Origin: Fimbriiglobus ruber
GTDB taxonomy: Bacteria > Planctomycetota > Planctomycetia > Gemmatales > Gemmataceae
Reading direction: 5' to 3'
Assembly (NCBI RefSeq): GCF_002197845.1
Contig: NZ_NIDE01000020.1
Location: forward strand, 543,460-607,459
Length of the DNA: 64,000 nucleotides
Shown here piece after piece: positions 17,014 through 25,752 of this stretch. Position numbers and translations under genes: made by a program. The notes under the pieces were generated by a model. The model did not search any database. It saw nothing but the letters and a program-made list of their open reading frames with translations, and was not told the DNA's origin. Within the stretch, counting starts at the first letter, position 1. Each line of letters begins with the position of its first letter.

Positions 17014-18936
17014 ATGTTACCGAGTACCATCCTCGTCGTCGAAGACGATCTGATCATCGCCCGGGGGATCGAGAAGCGGCTGAAGGCGCTCGGGTACCGC
17101 GTGGCCGGGCCGGTGGCGACCGGCGAGGAGGCCGTCCGCCGCGCGGCCGAACTCCGCCCCGACATGATCCTGATGGACATCAACCTCGGTGGCGGCATCG
17201 ACGGGGTCGAGGCGGCCGCGCTGATCCGCCGGCGGTCCGACGTCCCGGTCGTGTTCCTGACCGCCCACTCGGACGACGCCACCCTCCAGCGGGCGAAGGT
17301 GACCGAGCCGCACGGGTACGTACTGAAGCCGTACGAGGACAAAGACCTCTTCACCGCCATCGAGATCGGCCTGTACCGGCACCAGATCAACCGCCGCCTG
17401 CGGGAAAACGAGCGGTGGCTCGCCGCCACCCTCGACAGCATCGGCGACGGGGTGATCGCCACCGACGAGCGGGGGCACGTCCGGTTCATGAACCCGCTGG
17501 CCGAACACATGACCGGGTGGGCGCAGGCCGACGCGGTCGGCCGCGACATCCGGGAGGTGTTTCACATCGTCGGGGCGAAGACCCGGCGGCCGGTGACGAA
17601 CCCGGCCCTCGAAGCGCTGGCGACGGGCGAGCCCACGACCCTCGCCCCGGACACCATCCTGATCGACAGAACCGGCGTGGAGCGGCCGATCGCCGACAGT
17701 GCGGCCCCGATCCGCGAGGTCAACGACGGAATCACCGGGTCGGTTTTGGTGTTCCGGGACGTCAGCGAGCGTTGCCGGCTGGAAGAGAACTTGCGGCAGG
17801 CCCAGCGGATCGAGGCCATCGGAATGCTGGCGGGCGGGATCGCCCACGACTTCAACAACATCCTGACCGTCATTAACGGGTACGGCCAGCTCCTCCTCGA
17901 CGTCGACCTGTCCGAGGCCGACCGCCTGGATTTCGTGCAGAACATCGTTGACGCCGGCAAGCGGGCGGCGTTGCTCACGCAACAGATCATCGCGTTCAGC
18001 CGCAAACAGATTCTCGTCCCGTGCGTGCTCAGTCTGAATTCCGTCGTCCGGGACATCGGGGCGATGATCCAGCGACTGATCGGCGAGAACATCGAGTTCG
18101 TCACGGACCTGGCCCCGGACCTCGGCAACACGGAGGCCGACCCGACGCAGATCGGACAGGTGCTCTTGAACCTGGCGGCGAACGCCCGGGACGCCATGCC
18201 GAAGGGCGGGCGGTTGGCCGTCGTCACGTCGAACGTGGAATTGGACGAAAAAACGATTCCCCAGTACGCAGACCTGAAGCCGGGCCGGTACGTCCTGTTG
18301 TCGGTCACGGACACCGGGTGCGGAATGACCGACGAGGTCCTGGGTAAAGTCTTCGAGCCGTTCTTTACCACCAAGGGCGTCGGCCAGGGGGCGGGCCTCG
18401 GGCTCGCCACCGTGTACGGGATCGTGAAGCAGAGCGGGGGGCACATCGAGGTGTCGAGTCGCGTCGGCGAGGGCACGACGTTCCGGGTCTTCCTTGCCTT
18501 GGTCGACGAACCGCCGGCCGCCGCGGGCAACCGGGACGCCCAGCAAGCCGCCAGGGGGCACGAGACCATTCTGCTCGTCGAAGACGAGGCGGCGGTGCGA
18601 AAAATGACGAGCGACGTTCTCCGGCGGAACGGCTACGCGGTGCTGGAAGCCGCGGACGGGCTGGAAGCGGTGGCGGTCGCCGGGGAATACGCCGGGCCGA
18701 TCCACCTCGTCATCACCGACCTGATCATGCCCAAGATGTCCGGCCGCGAGGTGGCCGAGCAACTGGCCCATTCAAAGCCCGGAGCGCGCATCCTATTTAT
18801 GTCGGGGTACACGGAAGACGTCGTGGTGCGGGAGGGGGTCAAGACGGCGACCGTCGACTTCCTGGGCAAGCCATTCACCTTCGCCGACCTGACGCAAAAG
18901 GTGCGAGAAATTCTCGACCGCCCGACGGGCCAATGA
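17014..18936 (+). CDS. REC-PAS-histidine kinase-REC hybrid
   Basis: 640 residues, soluble. Order: receiver 1 (1-125, phosphoacceptor Asp near 55 in MILMDINLGG, Lys in YVLKPYED), PAS (about 130-250, DERGHVRFMNPLAEHMTGW), HisKA with GGIAHDFNNILTVINGYGQL, HATPase (VLLNLAANARDAMPKGG, DTGCGMTDEV, GAGLGLATVYGIVKQSGG), receiver 2 (515-640, VITDLIMPKMSG, FLGKPF). The kinase core is the NtrB/'blue-light-like' class. The first receiver probably accepts phosphate from the ethylene-receptor-like kinase 20 bp upstream, so the pair would form a phosphorelay. No DNA-binding output domain is present. Confidence 0.93.
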   Translation: MLPSTILVVEDDLIIARGIEKRLKALGYRVAGPVATGEEAVRRAAELRPDMILMDINLGGGIDGVEAAALIRRRSDVPVVFLTAHSDDATLQRAKVTEPHGYVLKPYEDKDLFTAIEIGLYRHQINRRLRENERWLAATLDSIGDGVIATDERGHVRFMNPLAEHMTGWAQADAVGRDIREVFHIVGAKTRRPVTNPALEALATGEPTTLAPDTILIDRTGVERPIADSAAPIREVNDGITGSVLVFRDVSERCRLEENLRQAQRIEAIGMLAGGIAHDFNNILTVINGYGQLLLDVDLSEADRLDFVQNIVDAGKRAALLTQQIIAFSRKQILVPCVLSLNSVVRDIGAMIQRLIGENIEFVTDLAPDLGNTEADPTQIGQVLLNLAANARDAMPKGGRLAVVTSNVELDEKTIPQYADLKPGRYVLLSVTDTGCGMTDEVLGKVFEPFFTTKGVGQGAGLGLATVYGIVKQSGGHIEVSSRVGEGTTFRVFLALVDEPPAAAGNRDAQQAARGHETILLVEDEAAVRKMTSDVLRRNGYAVLEAADGLEAVAVAGEYAGPIHLVITDLIMPKMSGREVAEQLAHSKPGARILFMSGYTEDVVVREGVKTATVDFLGKPFTFADLTQKVREILDRPTGQ

Positions 18937-19010
18937 ATATCGCGGGATATGACCGGCGTCGTCCATCGCCACGAGCCCGAACCGTTCCTGGGTTATCTTG
19001 GGTTTGAAAC

Positions 19011-20051
19011 ATGACGTTGCCCGACGCCGATCTCCTCGCACGTTTGCTGGACCGGGCCGAGACCGCCGACCGGCGGGCGGATTGGCCGGGCGATTCGTGG
19101 GCGGACCTCCGGGCGGCCGGCGTGACGGGGTGGTGCGTTCCGACCGCTTACGGCGGAGCCGGGCTCTCGCCGGTCGATTTGCTGCGCGGGAACGAAGCGC
19201 TCGGGGGAGCCTGTCTGACGACCGCCTTCATCCTGAGCCAGCGGGACGCGGCCGTCCGCCGCGTCCTGGCCGGTCCCGAACATTTGAAAACCCGATTCCT
19301 CCCGCCGCTCGCGGCCGGCGACCTGTTTCTGACCATCGGCGTTTCCCAGCTCACGACCTCCCGTCAACACGGCGGCCCCGCGCTGCTCGCACACCCCACC
19401 CCGTCCGGCGGGTTTCGGCTCGACGGCGACGTGCCGTGGGTCACGGGTGCGGACCGGGCTGCGGCGGTCGTCGTCGGGGCGACCTTACCCGCGGGAACGC
19501 AAGTCCTCGTCATGCTGCCGACGGATCGACCGGGGGTGCGCGTCGCGCCGCCGATGGAATTGAGTGCCCTGTGCGGCTCGCGGACGAGCGCGATTCACTG
19601 TACCGGAGTGGAGATCGGAGCCGACCTGGTGCTGGCCGGGCCGACGGAGTTCGTACTCGGGAAGGCCGGCGGGGGCGGGTTGGAAACGTCGTGCCTCGCA
19701 CTGGGGTTAGCCAGCGCGGCGATCGCGAATTTACAAACCGAGGCCGCGCGGCGGCCGGACCTCCGACCCGTGGCCGATCGGTTCGAAGCGGCCCGCGACG
19801 TGGCCCGCCGCGCCTTGCACGATCTGGCCGCGGGCACCAGCGGGTCGGACGCGGTCTTCTCTCTCCGCGCCGAATGTACCCGACTCGCCCTCCACGCCAC
19901 GCAAGCCGCCCTGACGGTTTCCAAGGGCACCGGCTTCGTTTCTCCGCACCCCGTGCAGAGGTGGGCCCGGCAGGCGCTCTTCTTCCTCGTCTGGTCGTGC
20001 CCGCGCCCCGTGGCCGACGGCGTGCTGGCCGGGCTCCTGCCCGATGCCTGA
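19011..20051 (+). CDS. acyl-CoA dehydrogenase family protein
   Basis: 346 residues, somewhat shorter than the usual 380. The N-terminal helical domain ends with WCVPTAYGGAGLSPVDLL, followed by the mid beta-domain (TIGVSQLTTSRQHGG, VPWVTGADRAAAVVVG) that contacts FAD, and a C-terminal helical domain containing LRAECTRLALHATQAALTVSKGTG. The usual catalytic Glu cannot be assigned by eye, and the E-x-x-x-G substrate motif is weak, so the activity may be divergent (FAD monooxygenase-like or nitroalkane-type members exist). It stands alone 74 bp after the hybrid kinase. Confidence 0.78.
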   Translation: MTLPDADLLARLLDRAETADRRADWPGDSWADLRAAGVTGWCVPTAYGGAGLSPVDLLRGNEALGGACLTTAFILSQRDAAVRRVLAGPEHLKTRFLPPLAAGDLFLTIGVSQLTTSRQHGGPALLAHPTPSGGFRLDGDVPWVTGADRAAAVVVGATLPAGTQVLVMLPTDRPGVRVAPPMELSALCGSRTSAIHCTGVEIGADLVLAGPTEFVLGKAGGGGLETSCLALGLASAAIANLQTEAARRPDLRPVADRFEAARDVARRALHDLAAGTSGSDAVFSLRAECTRLALHATQAALTVSKGTGFVSPHPVQRWARQALFFLVWSCPRPVADGVLAGLLPDA

Positions 20052-20303
20052 TCGCTCGTGACCCGAGATACCCCGGCACCGAAGCACAAAGTGCGCTCCG
20101 GTTGTCCGGCGAGACTGTAAGATAGATTTGGCACTGTCAAGAGAGAGCCGTAATCAAGGGCGTGCGTTGTCATTTTTCGAGACGAAATAATGGCGACGCG
20201 TGTCTTGCGGTAGCCGTGTGCCGGTGGTGGCAGTCGCTCTTGACCCCGGACGTAAATGAAGTCCGGTCCGCTGCTCGTTCGACATCCCGTTGCGGAGTTC
20301 GGC

Positions 20304-22109
20304 ATGACTTCGATTCGTCTCCCCCTGCTCGGCGCGGTCCTGGTGTTCGCCGCCTTCGACGCGATCCCGGCGGCCGCCCAGGTGGTCCAGCCCGTCCGGA
20401 TTCGGAGGCAGTTCGGCGTCGCGGACGAGCAACCAACCCCGCCGGTCGACCAGGCGACCGCCGACCGCAAGGCTCTGGAAGCAGCCGGGTTGAAGGCCGA
20501 TGACCCGGCCGGGTTGCTCGGGTACGTCCGCCTGCGGACGCTCAGCGACTCGGACTTGTCGCGGATTCAGTCGGTCATCAAGCGGCTCGGGGCGGACGAT
20601 TTCGAGGAACGGCTGAAGGCAGCGACCGAGGCCGAACAGTTCGGGCCGGCCGCGGTCGGCCCCTTGCGGGCCGCGGCCGCCCAGTCCGAGGCCGACCCGG
20701 AAGTCGCGTACCGCGCGAGCGAGTGCCTCCGGCGGATGGAAAAGGTGCCGCACTCGGCCGTGATGGCGGCCGTCGTCCGGGCGCTCGGCAAGAGTAAGCC
20801 GGCCGACACGGCGAAGGTGCTGCTCGGCTTCCTCCCGCTCTCGGACACGAACGGCGTCGCGGACGAGATCCGGACGACGCTCGTCGCCGTGGCCGCCCGG
20901 GACGGCCGGGCCGAACCGGCCCTCGTCGACGCCTTGGCCGACGCGAGCCCGATCCGACGGGCGGCGGCCGGGGTGGCCCTGATCGAGGGCAACCCGTCCG
21001 AAGAACGAATTCGCATCAAAGACGCGTATCCGAAGGTGCTGGCCGCCGCGACGACCGAGGTCGACCCCGAAACGAAATTCCAGATGCTCTACGCGATCCT
21101 GACCGTGGCCCACGATAAGAACGCGGTCGGCCAACTCATCGACCTGCTCCCGACCCTCCCGCGCGGGCGGTTGTGGCAGGCGGAAGACTTCCTGATCCAG
21201 TTCGCCGGTAAAGACGCCCCGAAGGCCATCTTCGGAAAGACCAAGGAGTCGCTCGCGAAGGCGAAGGACGCGTGGAAGGGCTGGTGGGAGAAGGCCGCCG
21301 GGGCGACCGACCTGGAGAAGTTCACGTACACCCCGCGGGTGACCGGCAAGACGGTGATCGTGATGACGGACTTCCGCTATGGGAACGTCGGCACGGTCAT
21401 GGAACTCGGGCCGGACATGAAGGAGCGGTGGAAGATCCCGGGTCTCCCGGGCGCGATGGACGCACAGTTCTTGCCGGACGGAACGATCGCGATCGCCGAA
21501 CAGAACTCCGCCCGCGTCACCATCCGGGACACCGCGGGCCGGATTCTCGGCACCCGATCGCTGAACGGTAACAACCGCGTTTACGGCAACCCGCAGCAGA
21601 TCCAGATCCTCCCGGACGGGAACATGTTAGTCGTCTGTCGAAATCTGATCGTCGAATTCAAGAAGGATAAAGACGAGCAGGTGATGACGTACATCCGCGC
21701 CAACCACGACATCAACGCGGCCAAGCGGCTCCCGAACGGGGAAACGATCGTCCTCTTCCAGAACGGCCCGAATCACTGCGGCTTTTTGGACGACAAGGGG
21801 AAGGACATTCCGAACAAGACACTCAAGGTCGGCATGCCGTTCTACCAGTCGCAAATTGCCGTCACCGCACCCGATCGGGTACTCATAACCGAAATGAATC
21901 AGATCGCCGAATACGATCTGAAAGACGGCAAGCTCGTCTGGTCGAAGGCGGTCAGCCAGCCCCGGTCCGTGCAACGCCTCCCGAACGGCAACACGCTCTA
22001 CGCCGACGCCCAAGGGAATCGCCTGATCGAAGTCACGCCCGACGGGGAAGAGGTTTGGAGCTTCCAGCCGACGAACGGGCTCCAGGTCTTCCGCGGCTAC
22101 CGACGGTAA
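20304..22109 (+). CDS. secreted protein: HEAT-like repeats plus beta-propeller
   Basis: 601 residues from the ATG at 20304, which begins a signal peptide (LPLLGAVLVFAAFDAIPAAAQ). Residues 50-330 are alpha-helical with HEAT-type pairs (FEERLKAATEAEQFG, VAYRASECLRRMEKV, IRRAAAGVALIEG). Residues 340-601 form a six- or seven-bladed propeller with repeats such as LPDGTIAIAEQNSARV, LPDGNMLVVCRN, LPNGETIVLFQNG and LPNGNTLYADAQGN, like PQQ/NHL or arylsulfotransferase-type propellers. It is extracytoplasmic; the partner or substrate is unknown. The nucleoside hydrolase gene follows after 51 bp. Confidence 0.8.
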   Translation: MTSIRLPLLGAVLVFAAFDAIPAAAQVVQPVRIRRQFGVADEQPTPPVDQATADRKALEAAGLKADDPAGLLGYVRLRTLSDSDLSRIQSVIKRLGADDFEERLKAATEAEQFGPAAVGPLRAAAAQSEADPEVAYRASECLRRMEKVPHSAVMAAVVRALGKSKPADTAKVLLGFLPLSDTNGVADEIRTTLVAVAARDGRAEPALVDALADASPIRRAAAGVALIEGNPSEERIRIKDAYPKVLAAATTEVDPETKFQMLYAILTVAHDKNAVGQLIDLLPTLPRGRLWQAEDFLIQFAGKDAPKAIFGKTKESLAKAKDAWKGWWEKAAGATDLEKFTYTPRVTGKTVIVMTDFRYGNVGTVMELGPDMKERWKIPGLPGAMDAQFLPDGTIAIAEQNSARVTIRDTAGRILGTRSLNGNNRVYGNPQQIQILPDGNMLVVCRNLIVEFKKDKDEQVMTYIRANHDINAAKRLPNGETIVLFQNGPNHCGFLDDKGKDIPNKTLKVGMPFYQSQIAVTAPDRVLITEMNQIAEYDLKDGKLVWSKAVSQPRSVQRLPNGNTLYADAQGNRLIEVTPDGEEVWSFQPTNGLQVFRGYRR

Positions 22110-22160
22110 GCGACCGGGAGGTTCTGTTCCGCACCACGGCGTATCTACCGGGAGCGAGTC

Positions 22161-23135
22161 ATGGCGGGTGCGTCCGGCGCGCGAAAACCCGTGGTCTACG
22201 ACACCGACATGGGTTCGGACGACTGGCTGGCCGCCCTCCTGTTACTGTGCCACCCGGCCGTGGACCTGAAGGCGATTACCGTCACCGGAGCAGGGTTGGC
22301 TCACGCCGAGTACGGGGTCAGGCACGCCCTGTCACTTGTGGCTCTTGCTGGCAAGCGAACGGTCGAGGTCGCACGCGGACGCGAGACTCCTCTGAAGGGG
22401 AGCAACGCATTCCCGAGCTCTTGGCGGGAAGAGTCGGACAACTTGGCCGGTCTAGAACTGCCGCCCGGAACACCGGCTTCCACGCGGTCGGCCGTGGAAA
22501 CGATCCTGTCGCTCTCTCACGAGCCGGGCGGGAAGTTGACCGTAGTCGCCACGGGGCCGTTGACCAACCTCGCCGAAGCACTGCGGGCGGACCCGACGCT
22601 GCGCGACCGGCTCGCAATGATCTACGTCATGGGTGGGGCGGTAGAGGTCGCCGGAAACGTCCACGCGACGTGCCCGGAGCTCCCGAACGGAACGGCGGAG
22701 TGGAACTTCTACGTGGATCCGGCGGCGGCGGCCGAGGTACTGGAATCGGGAGCGGCGGTCACACTGGTCCCGCTGGACGCCACGAACGCCGCCCCCGTCA
22801 CGCCCGACTTTTTCGACCGGCTGCGAGACCGTCGGACGACCCCGTCCGCGGAATTTGTCTTCAAGATCCTCCAGCAGCGCCACAAAGACATCGTGGCGGG
22901 AAACTACTACTTCTGGGACTCGCTCGCGGCGGCCGTCGCCATCGACGAGAGTTATAGCCCTCCAACGGAATTCTCGATCCGCGTGGAGCAGACCCCCGGC
23001 AACGAGGGGCAGACCAAGGTGGACGAGACCGGGCGCAAGCTGCGGGTGTGCCGGGGTGCGAACCTCGCGGCGTTCGAGCAATTGTTCTTGGGGGCGATCG
23101 CCCCCGTCGGGCCGACACCCGAGTCGGAGGGATGA
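22161..23135 (+). CDS. nucleoside hydrolase (IUNH family)
   Basis: 324 residues. The N-terminus VVYDTDMGSDDWLAALLLL carries the Ca2+-binding Asp cluster D-T-D-x-G-x-D-D of inosine-uridine nucleoside N-ribohydrolases. VVATGPLTNLAEAL and YVMGGAVEVAGNV follow, and near the C-terminus FWDSLAAAVAI replaces the usual HDPLA: the active-site His of classical members is not present there. It cleaves nucleosides to base and ribose (purine/pyrimidine salvage) or acts on a related glycoside. The start is the ATG at 22161. Confidence 0.88.
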   Translation: MAGASGARKPVVYDTDMGSDDWLAALLLLCHPAVDLKAITVTGAGLAHAEYGVRHALSLVALAGKRTVEVARGRETPLKGSNAFPSSWREESDNLAGLELPPGTPASTRSAVETILSLSHEPGGKLTVVATGPLTNLAEALRADPTLRDRLAMIYVMGGAVEVAGNVHATCPELPNGTAEWNFYVDPAAAAEVLESGAAVTLVPLDATNAAPVTPDFFDRLRDRRTTPSAEFVFKILQQRHKDIVAGNYYFWDSLAAAVAIDESYSPPTEFSIRVEQTPGNEGQTKVDETGRKLRVCRGANLAAFEQLFLGAIAPVGPTPESEG

Positions 23136-23394
23136 ACCGGCAGGAACTCGGGCCGGTAAGAGGCCGGACGATCAAAGCCTCCCCGGCGTCGTGCCGGGAA
23201 TACCGCCCGAGTGGACGTGTTCAAAAGTGGTGTCCAGGTCGTGATCCCGCTTTTTCGGTTGCTTGGGCGCGCCCGATCGCAGGTACTGCCGATGGCCTTT
23301 TACCCGCCCGTCACTTCTCGTTCGCCGGATCTCGGGTAAGTTTTCTCCGCCACAATGCTCACTGGCTCGCCCGCCGTGTTTGGGAACCTTCGTC

Positions 23395-24657
23395 ATGCCA
23401 ATGCCGGTCAAGTCGCTTCCGGTCGTTCAGAACTGGGACTGCCACGGGTGCGCCGACTGCTGCAAGACGTACGACGTGCCGGTGACGGAGGCGGAGCGCG
23501 CCCGCATCGAGGCCCAGAACTGGGCGGCCGACGCGGAGTTTCAGGCGGCCCACCCCGGCGTCGCCCCGGTCGTCGCCGACGATCGCGGTGGTGGGCACCG
23601 ACTGCAACATTCTGCGGACGGCACCTGCGTCTTCCTCGGCCCCGAACACAAGTGTCGGATTCACGCCAAATTCGGCGGCGCCGCCAAGCCCCGGGCGTGC
23701 CGGATCTACCCGTTCGCGCTGGTCCCGGCCGGCGACCACTGGCGGGTCGGGATTCGCTACGCCTGCCCGTCCGCGGCCGATAATCGCGGCCGCCCGCTGT
23801 CAGCCCACGCGGCCGACGTGACGGAGTACGCCGCCCTCCTGGCGGGCGACGCCGGCGTACCGACGGTCCCGCCCCCCCTCGCCCCCGGGCAGGTCGTGTC
23901 GTGGCCAGACCTGCTCCGGTTCGTGAAGGCGTTCGACGACTTCCTGGCCGAGCCGGGTATAACGATCGAGCACCGCCTGCGGCGCGTTCTCGCCCTCGCC
24001 TCCCAGTGTAAACACGCCCGTTTCGACACCATCAACGGCGCCCGGCTGACCGAGTTCCTGACCGTCATGAGCGCGGCCGTTGCGGACGAGGTGCCGGCCC
24101 GGCCGGACGACCTCCCGCGGCCCGGATGGGTCGGTCGGTCGATCTTCCGGCAGACCGCGGCCGTTTACGCGCGGAAGGACACGGGCCGGTTCGCCGGGGT
24201 CGCCCGGCAGGGTCGACTCACCCGCATCCGCGCCGCCTGGCAGTTTGCCGTCGGCATGGGTCCGATCCCGCGGCTCCACGCTCTTATCCCGGAGACGACG
24301 TTCGAGGCCGCCGACCGACCGACCGGCCCGCTGAGTCCGGAGGCCGACGCCCTGCTCACGCGGTACTTCCGGGTGAAGATCGAGTCCTTGCAGTTCTGCG
24401 GTGCGCCGAACTTCGGCCGTTCGTTTTGGGACGGGTTGGAATCGCTCGCCCTGACGTTTCCCGTCATCCTGTGGCTCGGCCGCGTGCTGACCACCGACGC
24501 CCGGCCGCGAGACGACGCGATCCGGCTGGCGCTGCAGATCGTGGACGACAGCTTCGGATACAACAAACTCCTGGGTGCGGGCCGTCAGTTGTGGGCGGTG
24601 ACGGCACTGGCCGAACGCGACGAGTTGCCGAAGTTGGTGGCGTGGTACGCGCGGTAG
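23395..24657 (+). CDS. YkgJ-type cysteine-cluster protein (Fe-S/Zn oxidoreductase-like)
   Basis: 420 residues from the ATG at 23395. The family Cys cluster is at the start: NWDCHGCADCCKTYDVPV (C-x2-C-x2-CC), with further ligands in CVFLGPEHKCRIH and KPRACRIYPF. YkgJ/DUF2318-like proteins use these to bind an Fe-S cluster or zinc. The long C-terminal part (residues 150-420) is helical and not recognised. It is followed after 43 bp by the metallophosphoesterase gene, probably in one transcript. Confidence 0.82.
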   Translation: MPMPVKSLPVVQNWDCHGCADCCKTYDVPVTEAERARIEAQNWAADAEFQAAHPGVAPVVADDRGGGHRLQHSADGTCVFLGPEHKCRIHAKFGGAAKPRACRIYPFALVPAGDHWRVGIRYACPSAADNRGRPLSAHAADVTEYAALLAGDAGVPTVPPPLAPGQVVSWPDLLRFVKAFDDFLAEPGITIEHRLRRVLALASQCKHARFDTINGARLTEFLTVMSAAVADEVPARPDDLPRPGWVGRSIFRQTAAVYARKDTGRFAGVARQGRLTRIRAAWQFAVGMGPIPRLHALIPETTFEAADRPTGPLSPEADALLTRYFRVKIESLQFCGAPNFGRSFWDGLESLALTFPVILWLGRVLTTDARPRDDAIRLALQIVDDSFGYNKLLGAGRQLWAVTALAERDELPKLVAWYAR

Positions 24658-24700
24658 GGACTTGTGAAATGACCCCGCCGATTACCGGAGAGGTGAACGC

Positions 24701-25582
24701 ATGGACGCGAAGCAACCACAGAAGCCGGTCGGCCTGACCCGCCGGACTTTCCTCCACCGGGTGGCCCGCACAACCGCGGTGGTCGCCGGGGCCGGCGGCC
24801 TGGTGACCGCTTACGGCTTCTGGGAAGCGTCGGACATCCGCCTCCGCAAGATCGACGTGAGCGTGGCACATCTACCGGGCGCGTTCGCCGGCAAGACCGT
24901 CGCCGTCCTGGCCGACATCCACCACGGCCCGTTCGTCGGCATGTCGTTCGTCCGCGAGGTCGTCCGCCTCACCAACGCGCTCGCCCCCGACCTCATCGCC
25001 CTGGTCGGCGATTACGCGCACAAGGGGACGCACACGACCGAGCAACTCCCGCCCTGCCTCGAAGCCCTGTCCCGGCTCACGGCCCCGCTCGGGGTGTTTG
25101 CGGTACCCGGCAACCACGACATGCAGAACCGCGGGCAGGTCTACCGCGACGTGATCGGCACGACGCCGCTGACGGACCTGACCAACCGCGCGGTCCGCGT
25201 GACCGCGGGCGGCGACCACCTCTGGCTGGCCGGCGTGGACGATTTGTGGTGGGGAAAGCCCGACCTGAAAGCCGCCTTGCGCGAGGTGCCCGAGTCGGTG
25301 GCCACCGTGCTGCTCGCCCACAACCCGGATTTCGCCGAGGAGAATCCGAGCGACCGCGTCGGCCTCGTGCTCAGCGGCCACACGCACGGCGGGCAGGTCT
25401 ATCTCCCGGGCCTGGGGGCGCCGTGGCTGCCGTCCCGGTACGGCGCGAAGTACCGTTGCGGGCTCGTTCAGGGGCCGGCGTCGCCCGTGTACGTGTCCCG
25501 CGGACTGGGCGAGGCCGGAATCCCCCTGCGGCTGAGTTGCCCGCCGGAAATCGTTCTCCTGACGCTGACACCTGCCGCGTAG
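24701..25582 (+). CDS. Tat-exported metallophosphoesterase (YaeI/calcineurin-like)
   Basis: 293 residues. Tat signal TRRTFLHRVARTTAVVAG at residues 14-31. The two-metal site motifs of calcineurin-like phosphoesterases are all present: VLADIHHG, LVGDYAHKG, VPGNHD, LLAHNPD and LSGHTHGGQ. YaeI-type members act on lipid-linked phosphates (UDP-diacylglucosamine or similar). It is located in the periplasm or membrane surface because of the Tat signal. Start ATG at 24701 after GGAGAG. Confidence 0.9.
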   Translation: MDAKQPQKPVGLTRRTFLHRVARTTAVVAGAGGLVTAYGFWEASDIRLRKIDVSVAHLPGAFAGKTVAVLADIHHGPFVGMSFVREVVRLTNALAPDLIALVGDYAHKGTHTTEQLPPCLEALSRLTAPLGVFAVPGNHDMQNRGQVYRDVIGTTPLTDLTNRAVRVTAGGDHLWLAGVDDLWWGKPDLKAALREVPESVATVLLAHNPDFAEENPSDRVGLVLSGHTHGGQVYLPGLGAPWLPSRYGAKYRCGLVQGPASPVYVSRGLGEAGIPLRLSCPPEIVLLTLTPAA

Positions 25583-25752
25583 ACGCTCAGCCGTCCCCGC
25601 GAGCGGGAACGTGGCGCGTGGGCGGAGCCACTTGCACTGTAAAGTTGGGGGTGGCTCGGAGTGCGGTAGGAAAGCCGTATTGTCGAGCGCAACACGTTAC
25701 TCGATCAGAATCGCAAGATACTCAAACGCGGCTCGTCCCGCTTTTAGGGCTA

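Noticed and set aside
20154-21134. long minus-strand open frame opposite the HEAT/propeller gene
   Set aside because: It is the antisense shadow of a GC-rich gene: composition dominated by Arg/Gly/Asp, no domain, no start site. The same holds for long antisense frames at 17017-18771, 15761-16549, 12689-13738, 30-32 kb and many others.
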